NCBI RefSeq assembly: GCF_905220365.1
Contig: NC_061132.1
Coordinates: 620,001 to 684,000, forward strand
Direction: 5' to 3'
DNA from: Vanessa cardui
Lineage: Eukaryota > Arthropoda > Insecta > Lepidoptera > Nymphalidae
Length of the DNA: 64,000 nt
Positions 41,585 to 53,700 of this stretch are shown one piece after another. The translations under genes and the position numbers were made by a program. The notes beneath the pieces were generated by a model, which was not told the origin of the DNA, did no database searches, and saw only the letters and a list, made by a program, of their open reading frames with translations. Numbering within the stretch: the first letter of the stretch is position 1; each line of letters begins with the position of its first letter.

Positions 41585-41720
41585 CAGTGTACTTGGTGGT
41601 AGGCCTTCGTGCTTGTCGGAGATATACAGCATACCCAACATACCGCTGAATAGCATCACTTAGTATGGTAGTGTTCTAGTTTAAAGGTCGAGATTTATTA
41701 CAAATATAACATCAAAGTTA
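41585..41720 (+). repeat. Repeat B, degenerate 5' part
   Basis: 'gtacttggtggtaggc', 'acttagtatggtagtg', 'ttctagtttaaaggtcg'. Confidence 0.55.
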
Positions 41721-42387
41721 GTATCAGTAATTAATATTTCATCAGTATATACCCGTTTCCAACCCATTTTACATACAAAAATTCAGTCCTAATTAGGTAT
41801 ATATTGTTAATATTATTAAAACATACCTACCTATATTTACATAAATAACAAATCCATATTTCATTCCATAAATTTCAATAAACTGCTTCAACGAGCGATC
41901 AAGATGTTTACTGCAAAAATAACGAATAGATCTTCGATCACAACTTTAGTAAGCTTTCCGCTCGACTCAGATCTCCACGCATTTTCTGTTACCCTGGTAC
42001 TTTATAACACGCGGCGTATAGTATAGTGTTTATTAATTAAATTAATCAAAAAATGTTAATTAAATAAAGATGTGACATTATAGTGTACAAAATTCTAAAA
42101 TCTTATTTATAAACAAAATAAACTCAAACTAAGGCAAAATAGAATTTTTTTCTGGTTATTGCAGCATTGGGCGGATTTAATGGGTATGTATGTATTGAAA
42201 TATCAGGTGTTATCATTAATTAATAACTATTATTTTTAAAAATTTGTATTATATACATAAATTACGTGTAAGCGAAGTGACATTATAATACTGTCATAAA
42301 AAGAACAGAAAGGTATTTTTGGAAACGTCTACTTCAATTTTTTTATTTGTTTTTCCTACTTTATTACTAGCTATTACCCGTAGGTTA
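41721..42387. other. No gene recognised
   Basis: AT-rich. Confidence 0.5.
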
Positions 42388-42692
42388 AAGTAAGTAACAG
42401 CCTGTAAATTTCCCACTGCTGAAATAGGGCCTCCTTCCATAAAGGAGAGGTTTTGGAACATATTACACCACGCTGTTCCAATGCGGTTGGTGGAATGCAC
42501 GTGTGGCAGAATTTCGATGAAATTAGACACATGCAGGTTTCCTCACGATGTTTTCCTTCACCGCCGAGTACGAGATGAATTATAAACACAAATTAAGCAC
42601 ATACATATATATAGTGGAGCTTGCCTGGGTTTGAACCTGCAATCATCGTTTAAGATGTATGCGTTCTAACCACTGGGCCATCTCAGCTCACC
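42388..42692 (-). mobile_element. SINE-A
   Basis: Inverted full copy, 'gctgag' head variant and tail GGCTGTTACTTACTTTA. Confidence 0.88.
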
Positions 42693-42717
42693 CGAAGTTT
42701 AGTATTTAGACTGTTTG

Positions 42718-43785
42718 TATGCCTCATTTAAATGTCCGGTAGTTTGGGCGTGAAAGCGAGACAGACAAACACAGTTACTTTCGCATTTATAATATTAGTA
42801 TGTATACACATTTACCCATTGTTTATTTCGTGGAATAAATTCGATTACGTACACAATGCAAATAAAATAATATTTATCTAAGGAATATATTGGTGCGTCT
42901 ATTTCAAAACTATTTGATGAAATACGTCAAACGCTGATATGTTAGGCTTACATTGAAATATGTAAACAAGTGCGCGATAATTTATAAATATATTTTTTGC
43001 ATACTATTCCATTTTCGAGATCACTATCTAAATATTCTTTATTCAAGCCCTACTAAATATTAATAATGCAAAAGTTTGTGAAGATGGATGTATGTATGCT
43101 TGTTACTCTTTCACGAAAAAAAACTAAACTGATTTGGATACAATTTTACAGTAATATGTTATATTTTACAGCTTATACATCAGAATAACACATATGCTAC
43201 AATATATAAAGATTTTATGTAATTTGGTCATAATGTAATAATAAATAATAAATATGAGACAACATCACATACATTACTCTGATCAAAATGTAAGTAGCTA
43301 ATGCACTTGAAAATCAGAAGTAACAAAGGTACCATAAACACCCAGACCCTAGACAACATAGAAAACTAATGATAATCTATATCGAAACCGGTGTACACAC
43401 CACTCGATGGAGGTAGTCACTCGACCACGGTCTTATTATATACATATTCAGTACGAAGCTGGGGCGGGCTAGTAGGCTTATAAAAACACTTTTGAATTAA
43501 TTAAGTGCTGACTTAAATGTAAAACAACCATCAGTTCGAAAAGTAGATTCTATCCAGATAAACCGGTAAGAAACTTAGTAATTACTCCATTTCGCCATTC
43601 TAATTACAGACTATGTCAAAAAATATCTATAAATAAATTTATGTATAATATCCTGCCTAGAAATTAACCAATACTACGTTTTTTTACCTTCTATTGAATA
43701 ATAACAATAAATTTCACCACAGTGGTGATCGCTTTCCATCAGGTGAGCCTCCTGCTCGTTTGCCCACTATAACATAAAAAACATA
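42718..43785. repeat. Cluster of repeat fragments (G, SINE-C, LINE-E, H)
   Basis: 42718-42802 inverted repeat G end; 43245-43435 inverted SINE-C ('gagacaacatcacata' to 'ccactcgatggaggta'; the B box part is deleted); 43465-43700 inverted LINE-E, decayed; 43725-43785 repeat H end ('ctttccatcaggtgag', 'ctgctcgtttgccc'). No gene. Confidence 0.6.
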
Positions 43786-44529
43786 TGCTTAATTTATCAA
43801 TATTGCTTGGCATGAATTTTAAAATTTATTTATTGATTTCGAAGTTTGTTTAATATTAAAGTAAAGTTGTACACGCAACGCAACTATCCGTAATTACTTT
43901 GATATCTGTGTTTTATTAATAATATATTTGTCGCAGAATTAAATTACACTCAGTGTAATGTAATTGAAATTAAAAATGAATCAGTTACATTCTATTCAAC
44001 AAAAATATATAACGCGTAGAAGGTGTTCATGTATTTACTTTAGTAACTAAAAACCAACACAAGTTTATAAGCTCCTTCCTTAAAGGCTTTCAATGCACTT
44101 GTAAGCCGTCTGGTGTTGCAGTTGTGCATGGGCGGTGGTAATCACTTTCCATCAGGTGAGCCGTTACCCTCTATAAAAAAACCGCACAAGCATTTTCGCC
44201 AGTGATGAGCTAAGCTACGAATTTTATAAATTCGCAGTAATGAGTTCACACGAGTCATTTATACCAATATTTTAAAACAACCAATTAATCACAGATGAAT
44301 TTCCTTGTTCTCATTGTGTTTATAATTCATCTCGTGCTCGATAATAAAGTAAATTATCATGAGGACACATGTGTCTAATTTCAATGAAATTCTGCCACAT
44401 GTAAATAATATATATGTTCAACCCGAGTTGGAGTATGTACCGAACTTTATTTTGAAAAGGAATTTAGACATAAGACTGTTACCTTACTTTTTATCAATAC
44501 CAATAAATAACAAGTATTATTTTGCTTAA
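43786..44529. repeat. Repeat H (44065-44172) and decayed SINE-A (44310-44493)
   Basis: Repeat H: 'ccttaaaggctttca', 'ggtgttgcagttgtgc', 'ctttccatcaggtgag'. SINE-A body: 'tgtttataattcatctcgtg', 'gtctaatttcaatgaaatt', 'gactgttacctta'. No gene. Confidence 0.55.
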
Positions 44530-45248
44530 AGTTTAAGTATAATACTAGGAACAAGAATAAGCTTGTTACTCCAAGTACCCCATAACACAGGGTTAGTAAT
44601 ACTTTTTTGTTGCAATGTATGTATATTTACAGAACGTTCAAACATATTCATCAATCGTAAAATTTACAAGAATTATTAAAGAGCATTTATGTGCTAAAGG
44701 ATATAATAGGATAAGGACTTTCTAGTTGACTGCACGCATCGGGAATGAGATGATCGCCACCAGGCTGTTTCAAATAACAATAATATAATAACAACAAACA
44801 AGAACAACAACAGCCTGTATATTTTCCACTGCTGGGCTAAGGTCTCCTCTCCCTTTGAGGAGGTTTGGAACATATTCTACCACGCTGTTCCAATGCGGGT
44901 TGTTGGAATACACATATGGCAGAATTTCTATGAATTTAGATACATGTTGGATTCTTCACGATGTTTTCTTTCACCGCCGAGCACGAGATGAATTATAAAC
45001 ACAAATTAAGCACATGAATATTCAGCGGTGCTTGCCTGGGTTTGAATCCGCAATCATCGATTAAGATGCACGCGTTCTAACCAGTGGACTATCTCTACTC
45101 TTAACAATAATATGTTTATGATAATTTATATACCACTGAGTTTCTTTCGCTGATTCTCTTCAGGTCCTAGGTGTTAATTTCCGAACTGGTGCACGGTTTT
45201 TGACTATCAATAAGTAAGTGTTATCACCTTTATATTAAATAAATATTT
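44530..45248 (+). mobile_element. LINE-D 3' part, split by a SINE-A
   Basis: 44530-44786 is the RT C-terminal and 3' UTR region ('aacaagaataagcttgttac', 'gggaatgagatgatcgcc'). It continues at 45114-45248 ('ccactgagtttctttcgc', 'tcaataagtaagtg', tail 'ctgactttgat'). The SINE lies between, so the LINE is the older insertion. Confidence 0.75.
44775..45113 (-). mobile_element. SINE-A nested in LINE-D, 12-bp target duplication
   Basis: TAACAATAATAT at 44775-44786 is repeated at 45102-45113. Inverted full-length SINE-A between, with a CAACAAACAAGAACAACAAC tail complement. Confidence 0.9.
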
Positions 45249-46609
45249 CCCTGACTTTGATAAAATGTTAATATACCTATAAGTAGCTCCGCTTCTGAGT
45301 TCAGTTTCTACTCTATTTATATTTAGATTATTTAAAGACAAGCGTTAATTTACGATGATTTTTGTATGGATTAATTCTTGCAGACCGAATTACAACTCTC
45401 CTCTTATCATTTGGAATTAAAATTGTACACGTCAGTTCATTTCTGATGACAATGCATTTGTTAACCTGATTCTACACTAGAATTGATTCCAGACAATTTA
45501 ATAATTTATTGGTCAAACATATAAACGTAATTTTTTTATATTTCAGTTTGTTTTCTTTTACAAATGTTGTTTATTTGACAGCAAATTGACGCAATGTCAT
45601 TGGTCGAGAGGTTGATAAGGCTATGATGTCCACATTACGGATTTGCGAAAAAATTTCGTTAAGTACAAAACTGTTATCGAAATTGAGGAATTAAAATTAT
45701 AGTGGTATATTAATCATAAACTTAGTAGTAAACAATATAGCGGAATTAACTACTACGAGCTACGAAAACTAAGAGCACTATGTATCGCATCTACCACGGA
45801 CGAATCGCGTAAGCAGACTGAATAAGGAATTAAGGAATTACCAAAAAGCACACACAATAACAACAAAATAGTTTTTACCTATGCCTTTCGTACCTATTTA
45901 CATTGAAAACTGTCCTGCTCGCACTCATTGCAGGACAACAGGCGCTGCGAGCGGCTTAATGTTTGTTACTCGGGCGTCTTTGTTTAAAGATTTTTTCCAA
46001 GTATTCTGATAATACCCTATGTTATTATACCTTATCGGAAAGCTGAAGAGCCGTAGATATTTTTTAGCACATCTGCAGTACATCTGTGATAGACTTTTTT
46101 AAAGATATCTTAGAAATAAAAAAATATTATTTTTAAATGTAATTATTTTTTTAACAATTGACTGTCTACTACGACTCATTTGGTATAGTTACTGGCAGTT
46201 TTGTAGCTTAAAATAATAAAGCAACTAATCTTCTACTCAAAAATAGCAAAAAGAATACAAAATTGGGACACAAAAGAAAAATAAAGGGGCAATCGTCAAA
46301 AAATCTGTCATTTTTATAAAATAAATTCAAAGGCCAATAACTTGAGAAGGGTTAGGTTTAGGATATGGGGTTCCATAGTCAAATCGGTTAGGAATGATGG
46401 AATCTATCCTCTCTTAAAGGATTTCGGTCGACTTACCCTGTAACCCTGTATATATAGCCTTTTCCTACTTCGATTGGAATAAGCAATATCTTTCGATATT
46501 ACTGTTTTCCCTTGTAATTTAAAAAATACTGGCTCACTCAAATTAAGGAGTAATATTGTAGAATTTATAAAACAATCAAACTAAAAGAATAAATAAAATT
46601 ATTAATATC
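45249..46609. other. No gene recognised
   Basis: A small hairpin TGTCCTGC...GCAGGACA at 45911-45937 stands in a GC-richer patch. No exon or repeat could be named. Confidence 0.45.
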
Positions 46610-46845
46610 GTAGCGTCATTATCATTACATAGTATAAAAAAAAGTCGCTTACAGGGGTAAGTGGCAGACAGCGCTATATAGGCTGTCCCTATGTATGTTT
46701 AGTTTTTGTATATATATTTTGTAATACACGGACAATATAGTAAAGAAACAGTGATAATTTTAGAAGATTCTATTGTGATATCGCCAATAAACAAATTCTG
46801 TAGCATATTTAGTATCAGTATTCCACCCGTGTTAAGTTATATATT
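46610..46845 (+). repeat. Repeat I copy
   Basis: 'cattacatagtataaaa', 'ctgtccctatgtatg', 'aatatagtaaagaaac', 'aacaaattctgtagc', 'agtatcagtattcca'. Confidence 0.65.
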
Positions 46846-47061
46846 TTACATGCTTAATAATGTATGTCCAATTAAAGCTGTTATGTACATAAATATCCAT
46901 AATCTGTTTGTTAACAGGATAACGTGACTGTACCACGTTTACACCGACTTCTCTATAACACGAACCATAGACTAGGACCATGTTAGATATGCCATATAGA
47001 AATTCGTGCAATCTAGTCGGTGGTAGAGATTATGTAAACGTATCTTTTTAGTGGTATAGGT

Positions 47062-47335
47062 TTCCAGACGATCATATGCCATATGGGCGACCTGATGGAA
47101 GTGGTCACCATCACCCATAGACAGCGCTATAAGAAATATTAACTATTCCTTACATCGCTAATACTCTACCAACCTTGGGAATTAAGATGTTGTGTCAGTT
47201 GTGCCTGTAGTTACACTGGCTCACTCACCATTCAAACCGGAACACAACAATAATGAGTACTGTTGTTTGGCGGTAGAATAACTGATGAGTGGGTGGTACC
47301 TACCCAAACGGGCTTGACAAAGCCCTACCACCGAT
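47062..47335 (-). repeat. Repeat B, near-complete, inverted
   Basis: From the complement of CCCATATGGCATAT to the complement of GGTGGTAGGGCTTTGTCAAG. Lies head to head with the next copy. Confidence 0.8.
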
Positions 47336-47337
47336 TG

Positions 47338-47470
47338 AAAGTAAGGGTAGGTACCACACATATGCCGTCCGTCAAACAACAAAAGTTGTTATTGTTGTGT
47401 TTTAGTTTAAACGGTGAGTAGTTAATAGTGTCTACAGGAACATAACATCTTAGTTTTCTAAGTTGGATCA
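47338..47470 (+). repeat. Repeat B, 5' part, head to head with its neighbour
   Basis: 'gggtaggtaccacac', 'caacaaaagttgttattg', 'gtgtctacagg', 'acataacatcttagtt'. Together with 47062-47335 it forms an inverted pair separated by two bases or so. Confidence 0.65.
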
Positions 47471-47569
47471 TTGGTAACGAAATAAATGTGTAAATATAAA
47501 TACGGCCTCCATCAGTTAGAACATTTCTTCATCCATTTATCTATTACGAACAAAACATAACGTATAAAA

Positions 47570-47665
47570 ATCCCTAAAACCAGGTTTTGAACTTATTGTA
47601 CCATTTTCACAATAAACAAGAAAGTGTAATACTCTTATATTGAATAAAAATTGAATTTGTTAGTA
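47570..47665 (+). mobile_element. LINE-D terminal fragment
   Basis: 'accaggttttgaacttatt', 'acaagaaagtgtaatac', 'tatattgaataaa'. Only the last part of the 3' UTR. Confidence 0.55.
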
Positions 47666-47670
47666 ACCGG

Positions 47671-49009
47671 TATAGTACTCTTTTGTACACAGACCCGCCT
47701 ATATATATTTAAACATTAATACAGGTGAAAATTGAGAAAAAGCTCTAGATAAATATCTAGTTTCCATGGTGGAATTACTAAAAGCAATCTATAAACAAAT
47801 TTTGACCTTATATTCACTCTAACAGGCTGTATCGAATCATTTTATAACGAGATTAAATGTTTATAAAAAATAATATACATTTGAATTTCGAACCGTTTTT
47901 TAAATTAGAATACATCAGTATAATCTGGTGCAAAACAATATGTTTTATTTATTTAAGTGTGTGTAAGACGAGCCTTTTTTTGCATTCCATACTTATATAA
48001 TGTAGAAAATTATCAGGGCTTTAGCTTCGCTCGTATTTCTTACATATATATTGCTAGACCATCAAGGAGGCTATTTGCCTCTCTCGAAAAGATAAATAAA
48101 AACATTTGAAAAAACTTCTATAGAATTTTTTCTTCTTTGACATTTAACCATTTAAAGAAATATCGATCAAATGACCAACGACGAAAAAATATAATTGTGT
48201 TCGAACGTAAATGAAATAGTTCAAACGTGTAATTGTAACATACATTTTATTATTTACAGTTTCGTAATTGTAATTCAAGTCATAAACTATACAAACGTAA
48301 TGAAAATAGAGTCTAAATTGGCTTGAGTATTTTCAAATATTGAGTACTAAGGTGTCGAGTTGTACACCAAAATATCCGTGTATCAAAAATCCAAGAACAA
48401 GTTTCAAAATATTCTTGCGTCGAAAATCTAAGCCTTTCATTCGTGATAAGACTTTATATAAGTCTGGATATAATGATTATCTTATTACAAGCTCCTTCAT
48501 TCATATTGTGTCACTGTGTTTGGTTTTAATTAAGAGTGAGCCAGTGTTTTTAAGAAGTATAAAATCTTCGCTCTCCTGATAGGCGGCGCATTGAAGCTGC
48601 TAGGACTACTCCTATATTACTTTGAATGGATAATATTTCTGATATCAGTGAGAGATGGTGACTTACCATCAGTAAAATAGTAAAAAAAAATGTACACCGT
48701 GATAATCTCATGACCATTAAACACCATATCCATAAACAGTCAACAATTCAATAATTTTCAACAAACTTAGTTATTTCTCTAATGGAAATATAATTTAGTA
48801 TTGATAATGTTATAATGTTTCTTTTGAATCGAACGACACTCGAAAGGAAACCGTAGATCATCAACGACGAATTTGAAATATATGAAAACCATTTTGTGAT
48901 AATCATTTGAAGATAAATTATGTATTATTATGGACCTATGCCACCTAAAATGCTAACTTTGCGAAGAAAGATATATTCCGGTGAGTTGAAAATTATCCAT
49001 ATAATTAAT
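47671..49009. other. No gene recognised; degenerate repeat B at 48530-48680
   Basis: The repeat B trace has 'gagccagtgtttt', 'ggcggcgcattga', 'gatggtgacttacc'. The rest is unassigned. Confidence 0.45.
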
Positions 49010-49318
49010 TAGTTGAGTCGAGATGGCCCATTAGTTAGAACGCGTGCATCTTAACCGATGATTGCGGGTTCAAACCCAGGCAAGCACCGCTGATTCATGT
49101 TCTTAATTTGTCTTTATAATTCATCTCGTGATCAGCGGTGAAGGAAAACATCGTGAGGAAACCTGCATGTGACAAATTTCATAGAAATTCTGCGATTTGT
49201 GTATTCCACCAACCAGCATTGGAACAGCGTGGTGGAATATATTCCAAACCTTCTCCTCAAAGGGAGAGGAGGCCTTTAGCTCAGCAGTTGGAATTTACAG
49301 GCTGTTGTTGTTGTTGTA
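49010..49318 (+). mobile_element. SINE-A
   Basis: Full-length 'gtcgag' variant, B box GGTTCAAACCC, tail GGCTGTTGTTGTTGTTG. Confidence 0.9.
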
Positions 49319-50324
49319 ATTGATTATTTTCCAGCTCCACAAATAGAGGAAGTTCTCTAGATCGTATTCTTAATACCTGAAAATATTTATGTAAAGTTTA
49401 TAATGTGCAGTTAAGTTTATGAGACTTGAAAGTCGAAGCGTCTCTAGCTCTTATAACGCTTGTATTCAACCAAGTACCCTGGTGCCCTCTACTAGTCTCA
49501 AAATGGAATACTTACAGTTATATTGCCATACGGAAATGCGGATACAAATAGGAGAATTTCAAATGATGGGGAAGCAATGAAGAAAAGCCTATTGTGTAGA
49601 GTAGGTAGAATGGAATGGTGGAAGACGCAGATTGCGTATCGTATTTGAGGGCGCTCGATTCCCCCTTAGACCTGGCGCCCGTATGCGCCTCACACCCTGC
49701 TTTAGAGGTAAAGCCGCCACTACTTGGAAGCGTAAACAAATAACATATTTCTACATTCGTATGATACTACCTATAGACAACAAAACTTTATTCGTAGCAG
49801 ATAAACTGTGAAGCCGCATTTTACAAAGGGATAACTAAATAAAAATCTGTCATTCCCCTTGACTCAAAACATCATGTAAATCATCAGCAGATTAATCGTG
49901 AGAAGGAGAGAAGAGAGCTTCTTTCACACTTACAATTTCGGACCAGTTAAAAGAAGATTTAACAAGAAAGCGTGTAAAGCTTGTATCTATTTCTTAACAC
50001 TAATGATAATCATTTTGAACACAAAAATGTCTTATACGACCTTTTAAACTGTAACTTTTTTATACAGCTACAGCTTTCAGCAAAATTATCGTCATTTTTT
50101 TATAATTATGTCCTAATTAGAGCAGTTTATGGTAAGTGTGCCACAATGATATTGAAACAAGGCGTGGCTGCCATCAAAAATGAATTAAGTGTGTTTATCC
50201 ATAACAACATCCATTAATAAACTTTTACTAAATTATAATCTCAGGCCTGACTTTGATCCAACAGCATAATTAAAAACTACAGACAGTGAATGAATTTCAA
50301 ATATAAATTAAGGCGATTCATTGA
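49319..50324. other. No gene recognised
   Basis: 49590-49740 is GC-richer; read on the minus strand it gives EAHTGARSKGESSALK, a phrase I associate with a lepidopteran repeat, not a host gene. No other content named. Confidence 0.4.
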
Positions 50325-50650
50325 CTAGCACAGACATTTTTAACTTTGCCGTTTCGTAAATTCAAATAGTTTCTACAAAATACATACATTGGTAAAAAGG
50401 CATTTTATTCGATACAAGATTTTATAGATGATAAAAAAGCGTACATATATAATGTAAGTAATATATCCTGCCTGAAAGTCAACAGGTTGATACTCCACGC
50501 TTTTGTATTTAACTAACATTACAGAAATTTTTAAATATTGAAAACGAGTAACTGCTGAGTTTCTTCTCGGTTTGAATTGCAAAATGACGTTTCAAAAGTG
50601 CTTGTAAAAGCCTACTTGAGTAAAGTTTATTTTGATTTAGAAAAATTTTA
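50325..50650 (+). mobile_element. LINE-E 3' end
   Basis: Collinear with 38655-38998, diverged, ending 'aagtttattttgattta'. It lies about 70 bp before the proposed first exon of the gustatory receptor. Confidence 0.75.
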
Positions 50651-50720
50651 ACCGAAAATTGCGGGTTGACCTGAGCAAGCATAGTTTTCACGAGCTTAAC
50701 TTGTGTTTCTTAATTCATCA

Positions 50721-53700
50721 ATGGGAAACGTGCAAGTATTGGATTTTAGCAACATATACATCCACGAACCCATACAAGTGCTTCATTTTGGAATAATGCC
50801 GGAGTCTGAAGATGCGGGTAAAGACCATAACCAAAACTCAGAACATTTGGTATTCACCAAGAAATCGAAACAATTAATGAATTATTAATAGCCAGATATG
50901 CAGTTATATTATATTACATTTTTTATATGTATATTATGTTGGAAATCCATTAACCAACCATACTTATTTGAGCAATACTATTATTTCTTAAGTTAGTATT
51001 TCCCAGCTAAGTTAATATTCTCACCAAATTAAATTAATAAATTATAGTTTGAATTTAAGATACTAAACTATTGTATATTATACAGAGCAGATTAAATTTT
51101 ACTTGGTGGTGTAAGGCGTTGTACAAGCCCGCCTGGGCAGGTACCACCCACTCATCAGATATTCTACCGCTAAACAACAGTACGTAGTATTGTTGTGTTT
51201 TGAAGGTTTTGCGGTTTGAAGGGTGAGTGAGCCACTGTAACTACAGCCACAAGGAACATAGCATTTTAGTTCCCAAGGTTGGTGGGGCATTGACGATGTA
51301 AGGAATCATTAATATTTCTTACTCCGTTATTGTCTATGGGTGATGGTGACCACTTACCATCAGGTGGCCCATATGCTCTTCCGCCAACCTATTCCATAAA
51401 ATAAATAAATTATACCGCTGTTTACGTTAAAAACCAACGTCAATACGAACACAGATGGTTCACGAGGATGCAATTAAAAACTTTCAATTAGTTGTAAAAC
51501 TGACAGATAACACACTAATGAGTTTTTATTATAAGATACTTGTATTGAAACTTGTTTATTAGTTTCAATAATATACTTATGAAGCGGGGGAACCTTTGAA
51601 GCTCATCAGCTGTGTGGCAATCGACCGCTTTGGAAAGTCACTCGATGAAACCTTCCTGATAGCTTGATGTAAATGAGAGAATAAGCGAATAGTAAAGTAG
51701 TCTTATTTAAACAACATTAAATGCTTAAATATGTCTATATATACAAATATGAACTAAAACTAGTTACTGTATAAATATTAACCGCGTGGAATGGTGGCAA
51801 GAATGCCAGCAGCATTTCACCGTTGAATCGCAATTCCGATCCTCTGGGCAAAAAACGAACCAGCCCTCCTGTCACCAGTGGAGGCAATGAGGCGAGGTGT
51901 TAAATAAGCGAATAGGATAAAACTATATAATGTATATTTGTAGGGCTTTGTATCCGTCGTTTCGTCAACACGAAATGCATTATCAACTCAAATTAATAAT
52001 AGATTGGAATTCTCGCTCTCTTCGGTTAAAATCCATGTATGTAGAACATACTGCGCCAATTATTTCCTATCGGTTTTTCAGCATTGTCAACTATCACGAA
52101 AATTTGACTATAATATTTATATTAATATGTGTGTGAGACATGTGTATTACTGTGAAACTGTTAATTTCTTTCATATTTAGTATAGCAACTTAACATTATT
52201 GAATAGATACAAGTAATAAATAAATAAATATTGAAATCGATGAAAATGACAATATCAAAAAAATTCGCGCAAGGTTTTGGCGGACGAGCATATGGGCCAC
52301 CTGACGGTAAGTGGTCACACCGCCCATAGACAATGGCGCTGTAAGAAACATTCCTTTCATCGCCAATGCGCCACCAACCTTGAGAGCTAAGGTGTTATGT
52401 CCCTTGTGCCTATAGCTACACTGGTACATTAATATTCCCGTCAATTGACATTTGATTACATTGTTTGTACATACGTCTTACTCAATACGTCATTTCGAAT
52501 TTAAGTACTATATATTTTCATTATTTTTTTCAGGTGCAGAATCAGACAAAGGTGATGGCGATGCCGCTGCAGTTCAGTCTGATTCAGACTTGGGAATAGA
52601 AGGCAGGGTCATGCACTGCGTAGTAGGAGGGGCACACGCTTTTATATTAAGAGTAATTTTTTAATTCAAAGGCGATATACATATATTTATATTTCATAAT
52701 TAATTTTCATCGTCATTGTTATTTTTTTACATATCTTTCGCTATCATCAACTTAGTTACTATTAATGAATTCAAAAAACTTCGTGCTTCCCGAATTGAGC
52801 ACTTAACAATATCGCACTTTGGTTCAAAGACCTGGGTCTAATTAGATATAAAAAAAATACTAGTTTTCTTTTTTTGAAATCTACCATAAAAGAAAATGCT
52901 TCCAAAAAGTTCCACCTGAAATATAACCTTTTTACAAGTAATTTAGCTTTAATGTTATAATTACTCAAACAAAAATATCTGTGGAAAGTGAAGGATATTG
53001 CTTGAATCAATAATACAGAGTCAAGTTAATAGCATACTAAGAAAACAAGTCGAAGTTCGCGTTTGCGAAATGATAATATTTTATCAGCTTCAATAAATAT
53101 TGAGCTAAGCCTAAAGCAGCACTCCATACTTACCTTTTATTGTGATTCACGTCGATTACTAGCCGTCAATACATGGTTATCTTGCAATTAAAGCTAATAT
53201 TTGCTTTGTTTAACACTATTAATATCAAGTATTTTTTTCGGTAATGCCCGAAGTTTTAGGAGATCATAAGATAAAACTTATTAATTCTCCATTCAAGTAG
53301 ACTTTGAGAAGAAAAAAGAAAGAAAGAGTTAATAGGAATATATATATAGTATTCTTTTATATAAAGAAAGTTACTTAACAATATTATAAAATATATAATA
53401 AGTCGACTTTTTGACTTTTTTCAGCTTATGGTGGTAAACTGTTTAAAAAGTTAAACAACTTTGAAAAAACAACAATTGAAAAAAAAAAAACAACTGCTTT
53501 TAAAAGTCTAAAAAATAATAACAATGAAACAAAAAGCTTACCAGTGGTACATGCTAACAGATCACTTCTGTGTACTCCTCCCTTCACTTTTGCTTTATGC
53601 ATATTGGGGTTAAATTTGTTACCTCTTGAAAGGAAAACGTCGAATTACCAATAACCCTGTATATGTCTAGTAGCTGAATGAGCTACCAAATAATGTTGAT

